Source: Prevotella sp. (GTDB taxonomy: Bacteria; Bacteroidota; Bacteroidia; Bacteroidales; Bacteroidaceae). Taken from it: a stretch of DNA of 64,000 nt. Below the pieces are notes generated by a model. It searched no databases. It saw only the letters and a program-made list of their open reading frames with translations, and was not told the DNA's origin. Below, piece by piece: positions 14,478 to 24,560 of the stretch. Location: contig JAILEG010000012.1 of NCBI GenBank assembly GCA_024688365.1, forward strand, positions 1 to 64,000. Direction: 5' to 3'. Made by a program: the position numbers and the translations under genes. Position 1 is the stretch's first letter. The number at the start of each line of letters is the position of its first letter.

Positions 14478-16331
14478 ATGCAATATCGTTCCCTGACTTT
14501 TGAGGAGATAGAGACACTGGAGAAAAACAGCTGCTGGTCTGAAGACTGGAGTCGAGTGGAAGTGGCTGAAGAAGGATTCCAACCGAAATACTTCCACCGT
14601 GTCATGTTCTATGGTGACATACAGTTAGGCAGTTTCCAAAAGAATGTGGAGATTGCGCCAGGTTTCGTGAAACATTCCGGAATCAATGATGCCACCCTAC
14701 GCAACGTCACCGTGGGTGATGACTGCCTGATAGAGAAAGTCGGGAACTATATCAACAATTACACCATTGGCAACGACTGTCTCATATCCAACATATCAGT
14801 CATGGAAACAACCGAAGGAACATCCTTCGGCGAGGGCAACCTCATATCTGTTCTCAATGAGGTGGGCGATGGGAACGTCATCCTCTTTCATGACCTTAAC
14901 AGTCAGTTCGCCGCATTTATGGTGAAGCATTTTGGCGACAAAGACCTCAAGAACGCTATCCGCCGGCTCATATCTGAGGAGATAGCCCGTACCAATCCAG
15001 ACCGGGGAACGATTGGAGACCACGTGAAAATTGTCAATACCAGGGAGATAACCAATACCGTCATACAGGACGACTGTGAAATCTCAGGCGCAAGCCGACT
15101 GAGCGACTGCACCATCCTCAGCTCAGAGAATGCCAGCGTCTACATCGGCACAGGTGTCATCTGCGAGAACTCCATCATCTCTGATGGCTCCAGCATCATC
15201 AACAGTGTGAAGATGCAGGACTGCTTTGTGGGCGAGGCTTGTCAGATTGCCAACGGCTTCACGGCCTCACAGAGCGTGTTCTTCGCCAACTCGTTCATGG
15301 CGAACGGTGAAGCATGCGCCGCTTTCTGCGGACCTTTCTGTGCCTCACACCATAAGAGTTCATTGCTCATCGGCGGCATGTTCTCCTTCTACAATGCCGG
15401 TTCAGGCACCAACTTCTCCAACCATGCCTACAAGATGGGACCCATGCACTGGGGAATCCTCGAACGAGGCACCAAGACTGCCAGCGGAAGCTATCTTCTC
15501 ATGCCGGCAACCATCGGTACCTTCTCCGTCTGCTTCGGCAAGCTGATGCACCATCCCAATACTACCGCATTACCATTCTCCTATCTGATAGCTGAAGCCG
15601 ACAAGATGTTTCTTGTCCCTGGACGCAACATCACCACCGTGGGACTCTACCGCGACATCCGGAAGTGGCCCAAACGTGACATGCGTCCTCAAAACTCACA
15701 GAAAAGCATCGTCAACTTCGACTGGCTCTCGCCTTTCTCCGTGGGCGAGATATTGCGTGGTAAGAAAATCCTGGAGAATCTCCGACAAGCCAGCGGCGAC
15801 AACGTCTCATCCTACAACTATCACGAGTATGTCATCAATGCTACCAGTCTGCGCAAGGGCATCAAGTATTACGACATTGCCCTACGCATCTACATGGGTG
15901 CAGTATTGAAGCGGGCACACAAGTGGGGCTTCTTCGGAAAGCCGGAAACTGAGACTGGACTTGGGAAGTGGAACGACCTGTCAGGCCTGCTTCTCCCTGC
16001 TACTGAGGAGCAACGCCTCATTGACGATATAAAGAACGGGACGCTGGAGACCATCCAGGAGGTGGTGGAGCGCTTCTGTGAGATCAATGACAATTACCGA
16101 GTCTACCAGTGGGCATGGACTTACAGGCTTATTCTTGAATATTACGGCATAAAGGAAATAACCGAAGCCGATGACGAACGCATCAAGCAGGACTACATAG
16201 AGGCACGCCGCGCATGGATTGCCGAGATTCGCAAGGATGCTGAGAAGGAATACGAGATGGGCGATGTCGACAGGGAGGTATTGGATACCTTCGTCAACAG
16301 CCTTGACCATGAGACAGACTTCGAGAATTAA
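14478..16331 (+). CDS. DUF4954 family protein with hexapeptide (left-handed beta-helix) repeats
   Basis: The 617-residue cytoplasmic protein has many imperfect hexapeptide repeats of the left-handed beta-helix type between residues about 70 and 270 (TLRNVTVGDDCLIEKVG, TIGNDCLISNIS, GTGVICENSIISDGSSIINS). A His-rich conserved core follows (AAFCGPFCASHHKSSLL, NFSNHAYKMGPMHWG). The C-terminal third is mainly helical and charged. This matches the Bacteroidales DUF4954 family, which looks related to acyl- or sugar-nucleotide transferases of the beta-helix fold. The reaction is unknown. The M16 peptidase gene follows 38 bases later and may be co-transcribed. Confidence 0.88.
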   Translation: MQYRSLTFEEIETLEKNSCWSEDWSRVEVAEEGFQPKYFHRVMFYGDIQLGSFQKNVEIAPGFVKHSGINDATLRNVTVGDDCLIEKVGNYINNYTIGNDCLISNISVMETTEGTSFGEGNLISVLNEVGDGNVILFHDLNSQFAAFMVKHFGDKDLKNAIRRLISEEIARTNPDRGTIGDHVKIVNTREITNTVIQDDCEISGASRLSDCTILSSENASVYIGTGVICENSIISDGSSIINSVKMQDCFVGEACQIANGFTASQSVFFANSFMANGEACAAFCGPFCASHHKSSLLIGGMFSFYNAGSGTNFSNHAYKMGPMHWGILERGTKTASGSYLLMPATIGTFSVCFGKLMHHPNTTALPFSYLIAEADKMFLVPGRNITTVGLYRDIRKWPKRDMRPQNSQKSIVNFDWLSPFSVGEILRGKKILENLRQASGDNVSSYNYHEYVINATSLRKGIKYYDIALRIYMGAVLKRAHKWGFFGKPETETGLGKWNDLSGLLLPATEEQRLIDDIKNGTLETIQEVVERFCEINDNYRVYQWAWTYRLILEYYGIKEITEADDERIKQDYIEARRAWIAEIRKDAEKEYEMGDVDREVLDTFVNSLDHETDFEN

Positions 16332-16369
16332 GGTACATGATATTATAACAAGGCTGAAACAAAAGACTG

Positions 16370-19300
16370 ATGGAAAGACCATTCCTTACCTATTACCCAT
16401 TGAAGGTAATTTGCCTGTGGATGCTGTTCTTATTAGGTTCACTGTCTATACAGGCGCAACATTACAGCTATGAGAGCGTGGAAAACGATCCCATGCAGAG
16501 CCGTATCTATACCTTGCGAAACGGTCTGAAGATTTACCTGACCGTCAATAAGGAAAAACCACGCATACAGACTTACATCGCCGTACGCACAGGATCACGC
16601 AATGACCCGAAGGAGACAACAGGTCTGGCACATTACTTGGAACATCTGATGTTCAAGGGTACAACCCACTTCGGCACATCTGACCTGGAGGCCGAGCGTC
16701 CTTACCTCGATTCCATAGAGAGCCGCTTTGAGCAATATCGGCATATTACAGATCCCCTGGCACGCAAGACATGGTATCATCAGATTGACTCCATCTCACA
16801 GTTGGCAGCCCGCTACAATATCCCCAACGAGTATGACAAGATGATGACAGCCATTGGCAGCGAGGGCTCCAATGCCTATACGTCCAACGACGTCACCTGC
16901 TATGAGGAAAACATCCCAGCCAACGAACTCGACACATGGGCGAAGGTGCAGGCTGACCGTTTCCAGAACATGGTCATACGTGGCTTCCATACTGAGCTGG
17001 AAGCTGTTTACGAAGAGTATAACATTGGGTTGGCAAACGATGCAAGGAAACTCTTTGCCGCAGGCATGGCAAAGATGTTCCCCAATCATCCGTATGGGAC
17101 ACAGACAACCATTGGGCTTGGTGAGCATCTCAAGAACCCTTCCATCACTAATATTAAGAATTATTTCAAGCAATATTATGTGCCAAATAATGTAGCAATC
17201 TGCCTTTCGGGCGACCTCTCCCCAGATCAGACTGTGGCCGTCATTGACAAATACTTCGGAGGATGGAAAGAGAGCCCTGACCTGCAAGTTCCGCAATATG
17301 CACCCCTGGCGCCCCTGACGGCATCAGTTGACACCACTGTTGTCGGCCAGGAGACACCAATGGTGTATATCGGTTGGAGAGCAGAGGCGGCAAACACTCT
17401 TCAAGGAGACACGCTGGATGTCATCAATCAAATGCTCTGTAACGGCAAGGCCGGACTCTTTGACCTTAATCTGACACAGAAGATGCTGTTGCTCAATGCT
17501 GATGACAGTTATGACCAGATGAACGATTACTCCGGTTTCTTCCTCTACGGAGTGCCGAAGGAAGGACAAACCTTGAAGGAGGTGCGTGATCTGCTGCTTG
17601 CCCAAATTGAGGAACTGAAGCAGGGACACTTCTCTGATGACCTGCTGCCATCAGTTATCAACAACTACAAGCGTGACTTCTATACCCAGCTGGACAACAA
17701 CGAGTTCAGGGCAAACATGTTCGTTGATGCCTTTATCAACCATAAAGACTGGAAGCAGGTCACAGAGAGACTTGACAGGTTGTCAAGACTGACCAAGGAC
17801 AACATCGTAAACTTCGCTAAAAGATTCTTCCGTGACAATTTCATCTGCGTCTACAAAGAGCAAGGAATCGACTCTACCATTAAGAAAGTCGAAAAACCTT
17901 CAATTACGCCGATTCCCACGAATAATGACAAACACAGTGCTTTCCTCCAGGAGGTGGTGAATACAGAGCCGGAACCCATCCAGCCACAGTTTGTTGATTA
18001 CAGAAAGGACATGACTGAGACTGCTACAAAGAGAGGGGTACCCTTACTGTACAGGCAGAACACAGCCGATGATCTCTTCAACCTGCGCCTCATCATTCCC
18101 ACTGGTACAGAGGACAATCCAGAACTGAGCTATGCTGCTGACTACTTAGGCTATCTCGGAACCGACAAGCTAAGCAACGGGCAAATCAAGCAGCAGTTCT
18201 ACAAACTGGCCTGCGACTACAGCATTTACCAGACTGACGATGAGACCACCATCAGCCTTCAGGGGCTGAATGAGAATCTCCCACAGGCTTTGACTTTGCT
18301 GACCAACATTATCGAACATGCAAAAGCCGACAAGGAAGCCTACAGCAAATATATCGACCTGGTCATCAAAAGCAGGAACGACAGCAAAGCCAACCAGCGC
18401 GAGAACTTCAATGCTTTGCTGAACTACGGAATATATGGCAAATACAACGCTACACGCAACATTCCGAGTGCCGAGAAGCTCAGAGGAATGGATCCGGAGG
18501 AGCTTCTTGAAATGGTAAGGAGCCTGCTGAACAGCAAGATGACTATTCTCTACTACGGGCCGATGGAGCTGAAGGCCCTCGACAGACTGGTGAGCAAGAA
18601 CATCAAGACACCCAAGCACTTTGTCCCCCAACAGGCATCTCTCCGCTATGTGGCGCAGTCTACAGAACAGAATGAGGTGTTGATTGCACCATACGATGCG
18701 AAGAACATATATATGGTGCAATTCCACAATGAGAACAAGGAATGGACTGCTGACGAAGCCCCAGTCATCGCCCTCTTCAATGAATACTTCGGTGGCGGTA
18801 TGAACGCGATTGTCTTCCAGGAACTGAGAGAGGCCAGAGGACTTGCCTACTCAGCCCGTGCGCACTATAACCAGCCCTACAGGAAGACTGACCGTGAGAA
18901 CTTCAACACGCTCATCATCACGCAGAATGATAAGATGATGGACTGTATCCATGAGTTCAACAACCTCATCAACAATGTCCCCGAACGGCAAGCAGGCTTT
19001 GATTTGGCCAAACAGAGTCTCATGAAGAGCCTTGCAACCGAACGGACAACGAAGTTTTCTATCCTTACCTCCTACATGGCGGCAAAGAAGCTTGGGCTCG
19101 ACTATAGTCTCAACGAGAAGATCTACAAGTCACTTCCCTCCATCCGATTGCAGGACCTCGTCAGCTTCGAGAAGGCAAACATCGCCCACAAGCCATTCAA
19201 GTACATCATCCTTGGCAATGAGAAGGAGCTGGACCTGAAGGCCCTGGAGAAGATTGCACCGATAACGAGAGTCAGCACAGAGGAGATCTTCGGATACTAA
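16370..19300 (+). CDS. M16 family zinc metallopeptidase, two-domain
   Basis: The 976-residue protein has a hydrophobic export signal (VICLWMLFLLGSLSIQAQ). The inverted zinc site HYLEH lies at residues 88-92 (HxxEH), and ELEAVYEEYN about 80 residues later supplies the third ligand. Two further M16 inactive-domain halves follow; the C-terminal half has ELREARGLAYSARAHY. Length and layout match pitrilysin-like secreted peptidases of Bacteroidales. It probably degrades peptides in the periplasm. A Met at residue 1 with MERPFLTYY before the signal core makes the exact start slightly uncertain. No functional link with the fumarase behind it is evident. Confidence 0.92.
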   Translation: MERPFLTYYPLKVICLWMLFLLGSLSIQAQHYSYESVENDPMQSRIYTLRNGLKIYLTVNKEKPRIQTYIAVRTGSRNDPKETTGLAHYLEHLMFKGTTHFGTSDLEAERPYLDSIESRFEQYRHITDPLARKTWYHQIDSISQLAARYNIPNEYDKMMTAIGSEGSNAYTSNDVTCYEENIPANELDTWAKVQADRFQNMVIRGFHTELEAVYEEYNIGLANDARKLFAAGMAKMFPNHPYGTQTTIGLGEHLKNPSITNIKNYFKQYYVPNNVAICLSGDLSPDQTVAVIDKYFGGWKESPDLQVPQYAPLAPLTASVDTTVVGQETPMVYIGWRAEAANTLQGDTLDVINQMLCNGKAGLFDLNLTQKMLLLNADDSYDQMNDYSGFFLYGVPKEGQTLKEVRDLLLAQIEELKQGHFSDDLLPSVINNYKRDFYTQLDNNEFRANMFVDAFINHKDWKQVTERLDRLSRLTKDNIVNFAKRFFRDNFICVYKEQGIDSTIKKVEKPSITPIPTNNDKHSAFLQEVVNTEPEPIQPQFVDYRKDMTETATKRGVPLLYRQNTADDLFNLRLIIPTGTEDNPELSYAADYLGYLGTDKLSNGQIKQQFYKLACDYSIYQTDDETTISLQGLNENLPQALTLLTNIIEHAKADKEAYSKYIDLVIKSRNDSKANQRENFNALLNYGIYGKYNATRNIPSAEKLRGMDPEELLEMVRSLLNSKMTILYYGPMELKALDRLVSKNIKTPKHFVPQQASLRYVAQSTEQNEVLIAPYDAKNIYMVQFHNENKEWTADEAPVIALFNEYFGGGMNAIVFQELREARGLAYSARAHYNQPYRKTDRENFNTLIITQNDKMMDCIHEFNNLINNVPERQAGFDLAKQSLMKSLATERTTKFSILTSYMAAKKLGLDYSLNEKIYKSLPSIRLQDLVSFEKANIAHKPFKYIILGNEKELDLKALEKIAPITRVSTEEIFGY

Positions 19301-19388
19301 AAGCAGACAGATACAAAAACATAATATCAAAACAATTAAACAAAATCCCGGATAGTCCTGCATCACACAGGGCACGGGTACAAACATT

Positions 19389-21035
19389 ATGGCTGAATTC
19401 AAATATGCCCCAATGTTCCAGACGGGCAAGGACGACACCGAGTACAGACTGGTTTCAAAAGAAGGAATCAGCGTTGGTGAGTTTGAAGGTAAAGAAATGC
19501 TGAAAGTCAGCAAGGAGGCACTCACCTTGCTCGCACAGGAGGCCTTCCACGACTGTGAGTTCACACTCCGCCGTGCGCACAATGAGCAAGTAGCAAAGAT
19601 CCTGACCGACCCAGAGGCTTCTGAGAACGACAAATATGTCGCACTCCAGTTCCTCCGTAATGCCGAGACAGCAGTCAAGGGTGTACTGCCATTCTGCCAG
19701 GATACAGGTACGGCCATCATCCACGGCGAGAAGGGGCAACAGGTATGGACAGGCTTTGAGGATGAGGAAGCACTCTCACGTGGTGTCTTCAATGCCTTCA
19801 CCGAGGAGAATCTGCGCTACTCACAGAACGCTCCGCTGACCATGTATGACGAGGTGAACACAAAGTGCAACCTCCCGGCCCAGATTGACATCGAGGCCGT
19901 TGAGGGTGCCGAGTACCGTTTCGTCATGGTGGCAAAAGGCGGAGGCTCTGCCAACAAGACCTACTTCTACCCCATGACCAAGGCTACCATTCAGAATGAA
20001 GGCACGCTCATCCCATTCCTCGTTGAGAAAATGAAGAGCCTTGGCACGGCGGCCTGTCCTCCTTACCACATCTGCTTCGTCGTTGGCGGAACATCAGCCG
20101 AGAAAAACCTTCTCACCGTGAAGCTCGGCAGCATCAAGTACTATGACAATCTGCCGACAACCGGTGACGAGACTGGCCGTGCCTTCCGTGACATCGACCT
20201 TGAGGAGAAGCTGCTCGAAGAAGCACACAAGATTGGGTTGGGCGCACAGTTCGGTGGTAAATACCTTGCCCATGACATCCGCGTCATCCGACTGCCACGC
20301 CACGGCGCAAGCTGTCCTATCGGCATGGGGGTCAGCTGTTCTGCTGACCGTAACATCAAGGCTAAAATCAACAAGGACGGTATCTGGCTGGAGAAGATGG
20401 ACACCAATCCTGGCGAGCTGATTCCTGAAGAGTACAGCAAACCTGGCGAGGGAACAAAAGGTATTGAAATTGACCTCGACAAGGGTATAGACGCTGTCCG
20501 TGCCGAGCTGACAAAATACCCTGTCTCAACCCGTGTCAACCTCAAGGGAACCATTATCGTTGCCCGTGACATCGCTCACGCCAAACTGAAGGCCCGTCTG
20601 GATGCAGGCGAGGACCTACCTGACTATTTCAAGAACCATCCTATCCTCTATGCCGGACCTGCCAAGACACCAGAAGGCTATCCTTGCGGCTCAATGGGAC
20701 CGACCACAGCCAACCGCATGGATCCATACGTTGACGAGTTCCAGGAACATGGTGGCTCACTCGTGATGATAGCCAAGGGCAACCGTACACAGGTTGTCAC
20801 CGATGCCTGCAAGAAGCATGGTGGCTTCTACCTCGGCACCATCGGAGGTGTGGCAGCAGTTCTCTCACAGAGCAGCATCAAGAACATCGAATGCGTAGAG
20901 TACCCAGAATTGGGCATGGAAGCTATTTGGAAAATCACCGTTGAGAACTTCCCTGCCTTCATCCTCGTTGATGACAAGGGGCATGACTTCTTCAAGGAAC
21001 TGAAACCCTGGACTGGCTGCAGCTGCGCCAAGTAA
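19389..21035 (+). CDS. fumarate hydratase class I
   Basis: The 548-residue enzyme interconverts fumarate and malate in the cytoplasm and uses a [4Fe-4S] cluster. The three cluster cysteines are at residues 103 (PFCQDTG), 223 (AACPPYH) and 317 (GVSCSAD), at nearly the same positions as in E. coli FumA. The C-terminal part contains [15 protein letters not shown] and [11 protein letters not shown], typical of the second domain. Alpha and beta parts are fused in one chain. In Prevotella such an enzyme runs in the reductive direction to succinate. Two hairpins follow the stop codon. Confidence 0.95.
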   Translation: MAEFKYAPMFQTGKDDTEYRLVSKEGISVGEFEGKEMLKVSKEALTLLAQEAFHDCEFTLRRAHNEQVAKILTDPEASENDKYVALQFLRNAETAVKGVLPFCQDTGTAIIHGEKGQQVWTGFEDEEALSRGVFNAFTEENLRYSQNAPLTMYDEVNTKCNLPAQIDIEAVEGAEYRFVMVAKGGGSANKTYFYPMTKATIQNEGTLIPFLVEKMKSLGTAACPPYHICFVVGGTSAEKNLLTVKLGSIKYYDNLPTTGDETGRAFRDIDLEEKLLEEAHKIGLGAQFGGKYLAHDIRVIRLPRHGASCPIGMGVSCSADRNIKAKINKDGIWLEKMDTNPGELIPEEYSKPGEGTKGIEIDLDKGIDAVRAELTKYPVSTRVNLKGTIIVARDIAHAKLKARLDAGEDLPDYFKNHPILYAGPAKTPEGYPCGSMGPTTANRMDPYVDEFQEHGGSLVMIAKGNRTQVVTDACKKHGGFYLGTIGGVAAVLSQSSIKNIECVEYPELGMEAIWKITVENFPAFILVDDKGHDFFKELKPWTGCSCAK

Positions 21036-21040
21036 CAGTC

Positions 21041-21067
21041 TTCCCCATCCACTTCAAAGGATGGGAA
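21041..21067 (+). terminator. hairpin immediately after fumarase
   Basis: TTCCCCATCC (21041-21050) pairs with GGATGGGAA (21059-21067) with one bulged C. No T-run follows. Confidence 0.4.
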
Positions 21068-21099
21068 GCAAGACATGTCAACTTCCCCCGTGGAACTGC

Positions 21100-21141
21100 A
21101 TTTACCCCCTCATTGGCCAATAGGCTGATGAGGGGGTAAAT
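21100..21141. terminator. 14-bp hairpin, likely bidirectional terminator
   Basis: ATTTACCCCCTCAT (21100-21113) pairs perfectly with ATGAGGGGGTAAAT (21128-21141) around a 14-base loop. It lies between convergent genes. Confidence 0.6.
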
Positions 21142-21258
21142 CGTCTCATATAAATCCAACCACAGAGAACACTCCTACCTCAACCCCTCTTCCAGTGAAC
21201 AGGCACATGGCAACCCGTTACATGGCGCACGCACAACCAGCTGGCAGCAGCTGTAGAA

Positions 21259-21318
21259 TACTTCACGTGAAGTAGTCAAGTATTGCAGCTTAAGTATTCA
21301 AATACCACAGCTAAAGTA
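21259..21318. repeat. 22-bp-period palindromic repeat array, copy 2 (degenerate)
   Basis: The units are TACTTCACGTGAAGTA (21259-21274, a perfect palindrome), TATTGCAGCTTAAGTA (21281-21296) and TACCACAGCTAAAGTA (21303-21318). Spacers are exactly 6 bp (GTCAAG, TTCAAA). A fourth unit, if present, has decayed. It lies just beyond the fucosidase stop codon. Confidence 0.75.
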
Positions 21319-21357
21319 CTGGCTCAAATATGCCCTATCAGTACCGAAAACATGGAG

Positions 21358-22893
21358 CTACTCTTGCAAGGCATACAAGCCGACTTCAGCAACAGCAGGA
21401 ACATCACGGCTTTGCAGGATGGTCAGCCGCACCTCTCGTGCCGTCAGCATGGGAAATTTCAGCAGCCGTTTATAGCCAACAGTACTTCCCTCGGCCACTT
21501 TCCTCCATCGGCCATCCTCTCCCTTCACCTCCAGGAAGAACTGCTCAACACGTTGCCCCTTCCTAATGTCCTCCTGCACTGACAGCACATTGAAAGTCGC
21601 CTGACGTTTAAGCTTAAAATAAAATACGGCCTTGCCATCCTGCATCACCGGACTGATAGATGTGTCGTAATCTCCATCCACCAGAAATTTCCCAGAAGAC
21701 GCACCGCACCGTACACTGGCACCAGCCAGAAGATTGGAAGCAAAAGTGGCATCATACAGCTGACGGAAACCGCGCAGGCTTTCCACATCTGCAGCCGAGA
21801 GCCTCCCCTCCTTGTCGGGAGGCACGTTCAGCAGCAACACACCATTCATTCCCACAGAGGAGAAATAGATATCCATCAATTCCCTGGGGGCCTTCACCTT
21901 GCTGTTCTCCTGTTCATGATAGAACCAGCCCGGGCGGATGGAGACATCAATCTCCGCAGGATACCACACGAGTGCCTTCGCCTTCTCTATCACCGTCCGG
22001 CTGCCAAGGTCATGCCCCATCATGTCGCCAACAGGCTGTGTCAGCACTTCCTTCTGAGAATTCTGGGCTATGGCATCCTGGTCAAGATTATCCTTCGGCA
22101 CAACACTCCATTCCATTTCCCTTCCCCGGCCTGTCTCCGTTCCCACCCAGCGTACGTCAGGCCCCATGACAGCTATCACCGCATCAGGCTGCAGTCGGCG
22201 GATAACCTCATACCAGCGTACAAAATCGTACACCTGTTTCTTGCCATTAGGGCCCTCACCGCAGGCACCGTCAAACCAGACCTCGCTTACCTTTCCATAC
22301 TGGGTTAGCAGTTCGGTAAGTTGACTGACAAAATAATCATTATAAGCATCAGTACCGTACAGCTGTGAGTTCCTGTCCCAGGGCGAGAGATACACTCCGA
22401 ATGACATGCCATGTCGCTGGCACGCATCACTCACCTCCCGTACGACATCCCCCATCCCATTCTTCCACGGCGACCGCCTCACACTATGCTCCGTGTAGGC
22501 AGACGGCCAAAGACAGAAGCCATCATGATGCTTACAGGTAAGGATAGCGCACTTGAACCCGGCAGCCTTCAGCTCACGAATCCACTGGTCAGCATCAAGT
22601 GCCGTCGGATTGAAGACCGTCTCCGGTTCTGTACCGTCACCCCATTCCCTGTCAGTGAACGTGTTGACACCAAAGTGGAGGAAGGCCGTCAGTTCCTGCC
22701 GTTGCCAGTTGAACTGCCGAGGGGACGGAACAACATGGGCTGCCTTCCTGACAATGTCAGACAGGGAGTCAGAAGCACTGATGGCAACGAAGTTCTTGTC
22801 CTGCGCATGGACTGATGCCAGGAAAGAGGGAGAAAACACTGTACAAGCGCAAAGCGCAGCCTTGAAAAGTTGATGATATGGACTGAACAGCAT
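21358..22893 (-). CDS. secreted alpha-L-fucosidase, GH29
   Basis: The 511-residue enzyme has an export signal (ACTVFSPSFLASVHAQ). The GH29 catalytic domain shows FLHFGVNTFTDREWG, LTCKHHDGFCLWPS (substrate-binding His pair) and VWFDGACGEG with the nucleophile Asp208. EMEWSVVPKD follows. The last 110 residues form a beta-rich F5/8-type carbohydrate-binding domain (FFLEVKGEDGRWRKVAEG). It removes terminal alpha-linked fucose from host-type glycans; linkage specificity is not readable, though the layout resembles the alpha-1,3/1,4 branch. It has its own strong promoter and belongs functionally to the adjacent glycan region. Confidence 0.93.
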   Translation of the reverse strand: MLFSPYHQLFKAALCACTVFSPSFLASVHAQDKNFVAISASDSLSDIVRKAAHVVPSPRQFNWQRQELTAFLHFGVNTFTDREWGDGTEPETVFNPTALDADQWIRELKAAGFKCAILTCKHHDGFCLWPSAYTEHSVRRSPWKNGMGDVVREVSDACQRHGMSFGVYLSPWDRNSQLYGTDAYNDYFVSQLTELLTQYGKVSEVWFDGACGEGPNGKKQVYDFVRWYEVIRRLQPDAVIAVMGPDVRWVGTETGRGREMEWSVVPKDNLDQDAIAQNSQKEVLTQPVGDMMGHDLGSRTVIEKAKALVWYPAEIDVSIRPGWFYHEQENSKVKAPRELMDIYFSSVGMNGVLLLNVPPDKEGRLSAADVESLRGFRQLYDATFASNLLAGASVRCGASSGKFLVDGDYDTSISPVMQDGKAVFYFKLKRQATFNVLSVQEDIRKGQRVEQFFLEVKGEDGRWRKVAEGSTVGYKRLLKFPMLTAREVRLTILQSRDVPAVAEVGLYALQE

Positions 22894-22936
22894 TGATCAG
22901 ATTTCGTTTGTAGGTCAATAATATGATTATACGTGA

Positions 22937-22968
22937 CAAAAGTAGGCATTTCGTGTGGAAAAACCAAA
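22937..22968 (-). promoter_or_regulatory. promoter of the GH29 gene
   Basis: On the reverse strand TTTG (22965-22968) and TACTTTTG (22937-22944) are 20 bases apart, a full match to the Bacteroidetes pattern. The start codon is about 40 bases downstream. Confidence 0.75.
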
Positions 22969-23168
22969 TACAAGAGTAATAAAAGGGGCCGCAAGACGTT
23001 CTTTATATATTAAAATAAGGAAGACACCTACCCGATGATGCCATGCCCGGCGGGGATTGGTAAATTAAAGTTAAATACCTGTCCGAATATAAGTAAATGA
23101 CAGCTGTTGGCTGTTATTCTCATAGAAATCTAAATGAAAAGGGAATCTAAAAATCAAGAAACCAGACA

Positions 23169-24482
23169 ATGAGAACACCAACAAACCGAAAGCCGTACAG
23201 TCCTGCCACGTGGGTGCCCACGCTGTACTTCGCCATGGGTATGCCTTTCGTTGTACTCAACATGGTCAGTGCGCTGATGTACAAGGGGCTGGGAGTATCT
23301 GACAGGCAGATTGCTTTCTGGACTTCCCTCATCATGATTCCCTGGACGCTGAAACCATTATGGAGTCCGTTCTTAGAGATTTACAAGACCAAGAAGTTCT
23401 TTGTGGTCCTCACCCAGATGCTCACAGGCATCCTCTTTGCACTGGTAGCCTTTGCTCTCCATCTCCCTTCTTTCTTCGGCATCACCATAGCCATGATGGC
23501 GGTCATCGCCCTGAGCGGTGCCACACATGACATTGCTGCTGACGGGACTTACATGTCCGTTCTCTCCAATGAGGAGCAGGCACGCTGGATTGGCTGGCAG
23601 GGGGCTTTCTACAACATCGCCAAGATTGCCGCTACAGGCGGACTTGTCTACCTTGCCGGCACATTTATCAAGATGTTTGGTGTCAGCAAGGCATGGATGT
23701 TTATCATGCTCATCATTGCGGCCGTCATGGTATCGGTTGGCATCTACCATTACCTCATGTTGCCCAGCCCCAAGGAAGAGACCGTCAATAAGCCCAAGTC
23801 ACTCCACGACTCCCTGCACGAACTGCTGGAGGTGTTCCTTGATTTCTTCAACAAACGCCACATCGTCTACTATATATGCTTCATCATCCTCTACCGTTTC
23901 GCCGAGGGTTTCGTGATGAAGATTGTCCCACTCTTCCTCAAGGCACCACGTGCCGAGCAGGGGTTAGGACTGAATGAGCAGGAGATAGGCCTGTGTTATG
24001 GCACTTTCGGGGCAGCCTCATTCGTCCTGGGTTCCATCCTTGCCGGCTATTACATTGCCTGGCGGGGATTGCAGAGAAGCCTGTTCTCACTCGCATTGGT
24101 GTTCAATGTCCCCTTCATTGCCTATACACTCCTCGCCCTCTACCAGCCAGAGAGTCTTTGGCTGATTGGCGGTGGCATCGTCATGGAGTACTTCGGCTAC
24201 GGTTTCGGCTTTGTCGGTCTGTCACTCTTCATGATGCAGCAGGTGGCACCAGGCAAGCACCAAATGGCACACTATGCCTTTGCCAGCGGCATCATGAACC
24301 TTGGAGTCATGCTGCCAGGCATGATGAGCGGCTACGTCAGCGACATGTTAGGCTACCGTCACTTCTTTCTCTTTGTGTTGCTATGCACCATCCCTGCATT
24401 GCTGATAACATGGTTCGTGCCCTTCACTTATACCGACTCCGCCAAAAGGCAAGATGACAGGAGCTTAGACGATGGAAGATGA
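23169..24482 (+). CDS. MFS permease, AmpG-like
   Basis: The 437-residue protein has about 12 hydrophobic segments. The N-terminal MGMPFVVLNMVSALMYKGLG, the DRQIAFWTSLIMIPW stretch and SGATHDIAADGTYMS resemble AmpG-type muropeptide permeases. It would bring a small sugar or muropeptide across the inner membrane by proton symport. It leads an operon with nagB (78 bases), the NagB/PIG-L fusion and GH20, so an N-acetylhexosamine disaccharide or GlcNAc is a likely substrate. Peptidoglycan fragments remain a real alternative because of the AmpG likeness. Confidence 0.82.
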   Translation: MRTPTNRKPYSPATWVPTLYFAMGMPFVVLNMVSALMYKGLGVSDRQIAFWTSLIMIPWTLKPLWSPFLEIYKTKKFFVVLTQMLTGILFALVAFALHLPSFFGITIAMMAVIALSGATHDIAADGTYMSVLSNEEQARWIGWQGAFYNIAKIAATGGLVYLAGTFIKMFGVSKAWMFIMLIIAAVMVSVGIYHYLMLPSPKEETVNKPKSLHDSLHELLEVFLDFFNKRHIVYYICFIILYRFAEGFVMKIVPLFLKAPRAEQGLGLNEQEIGLCYGTFGAASFVLGSILAGYYIAWRGLQRSLFSLALVFNVPFIAYTLLALYQPESLWLIGGGIVMEYFGYGFGFVGLSLFMMQQVAPGKHQMAHYAFASGIMNLGVMLPGMMSGYVSDMLGYRHFFLFVLLCTIPALLITWFVPFTYTDSAKRQDDRSLDDGR

Positions 24483-24560
24483 AAACTCAGCAACGTACCA
24501 AAGAGCAGAGAATAAAATAAATCAAAACAACCAAAACATAAATAATTAAAACCAAAGATT

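Larger units (their letters stand above)
21036..21357. other. intergenic region between convergent fumarase and fucosidase genes
   Basis: It holds a hairpin right after the fumarase stop (21041-21067), a 14-bp hairpin (21100-21141) and the second copy of the 22-bp-period palindrome array (21259-21318). No gene is seen. Confidence 0.6.
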
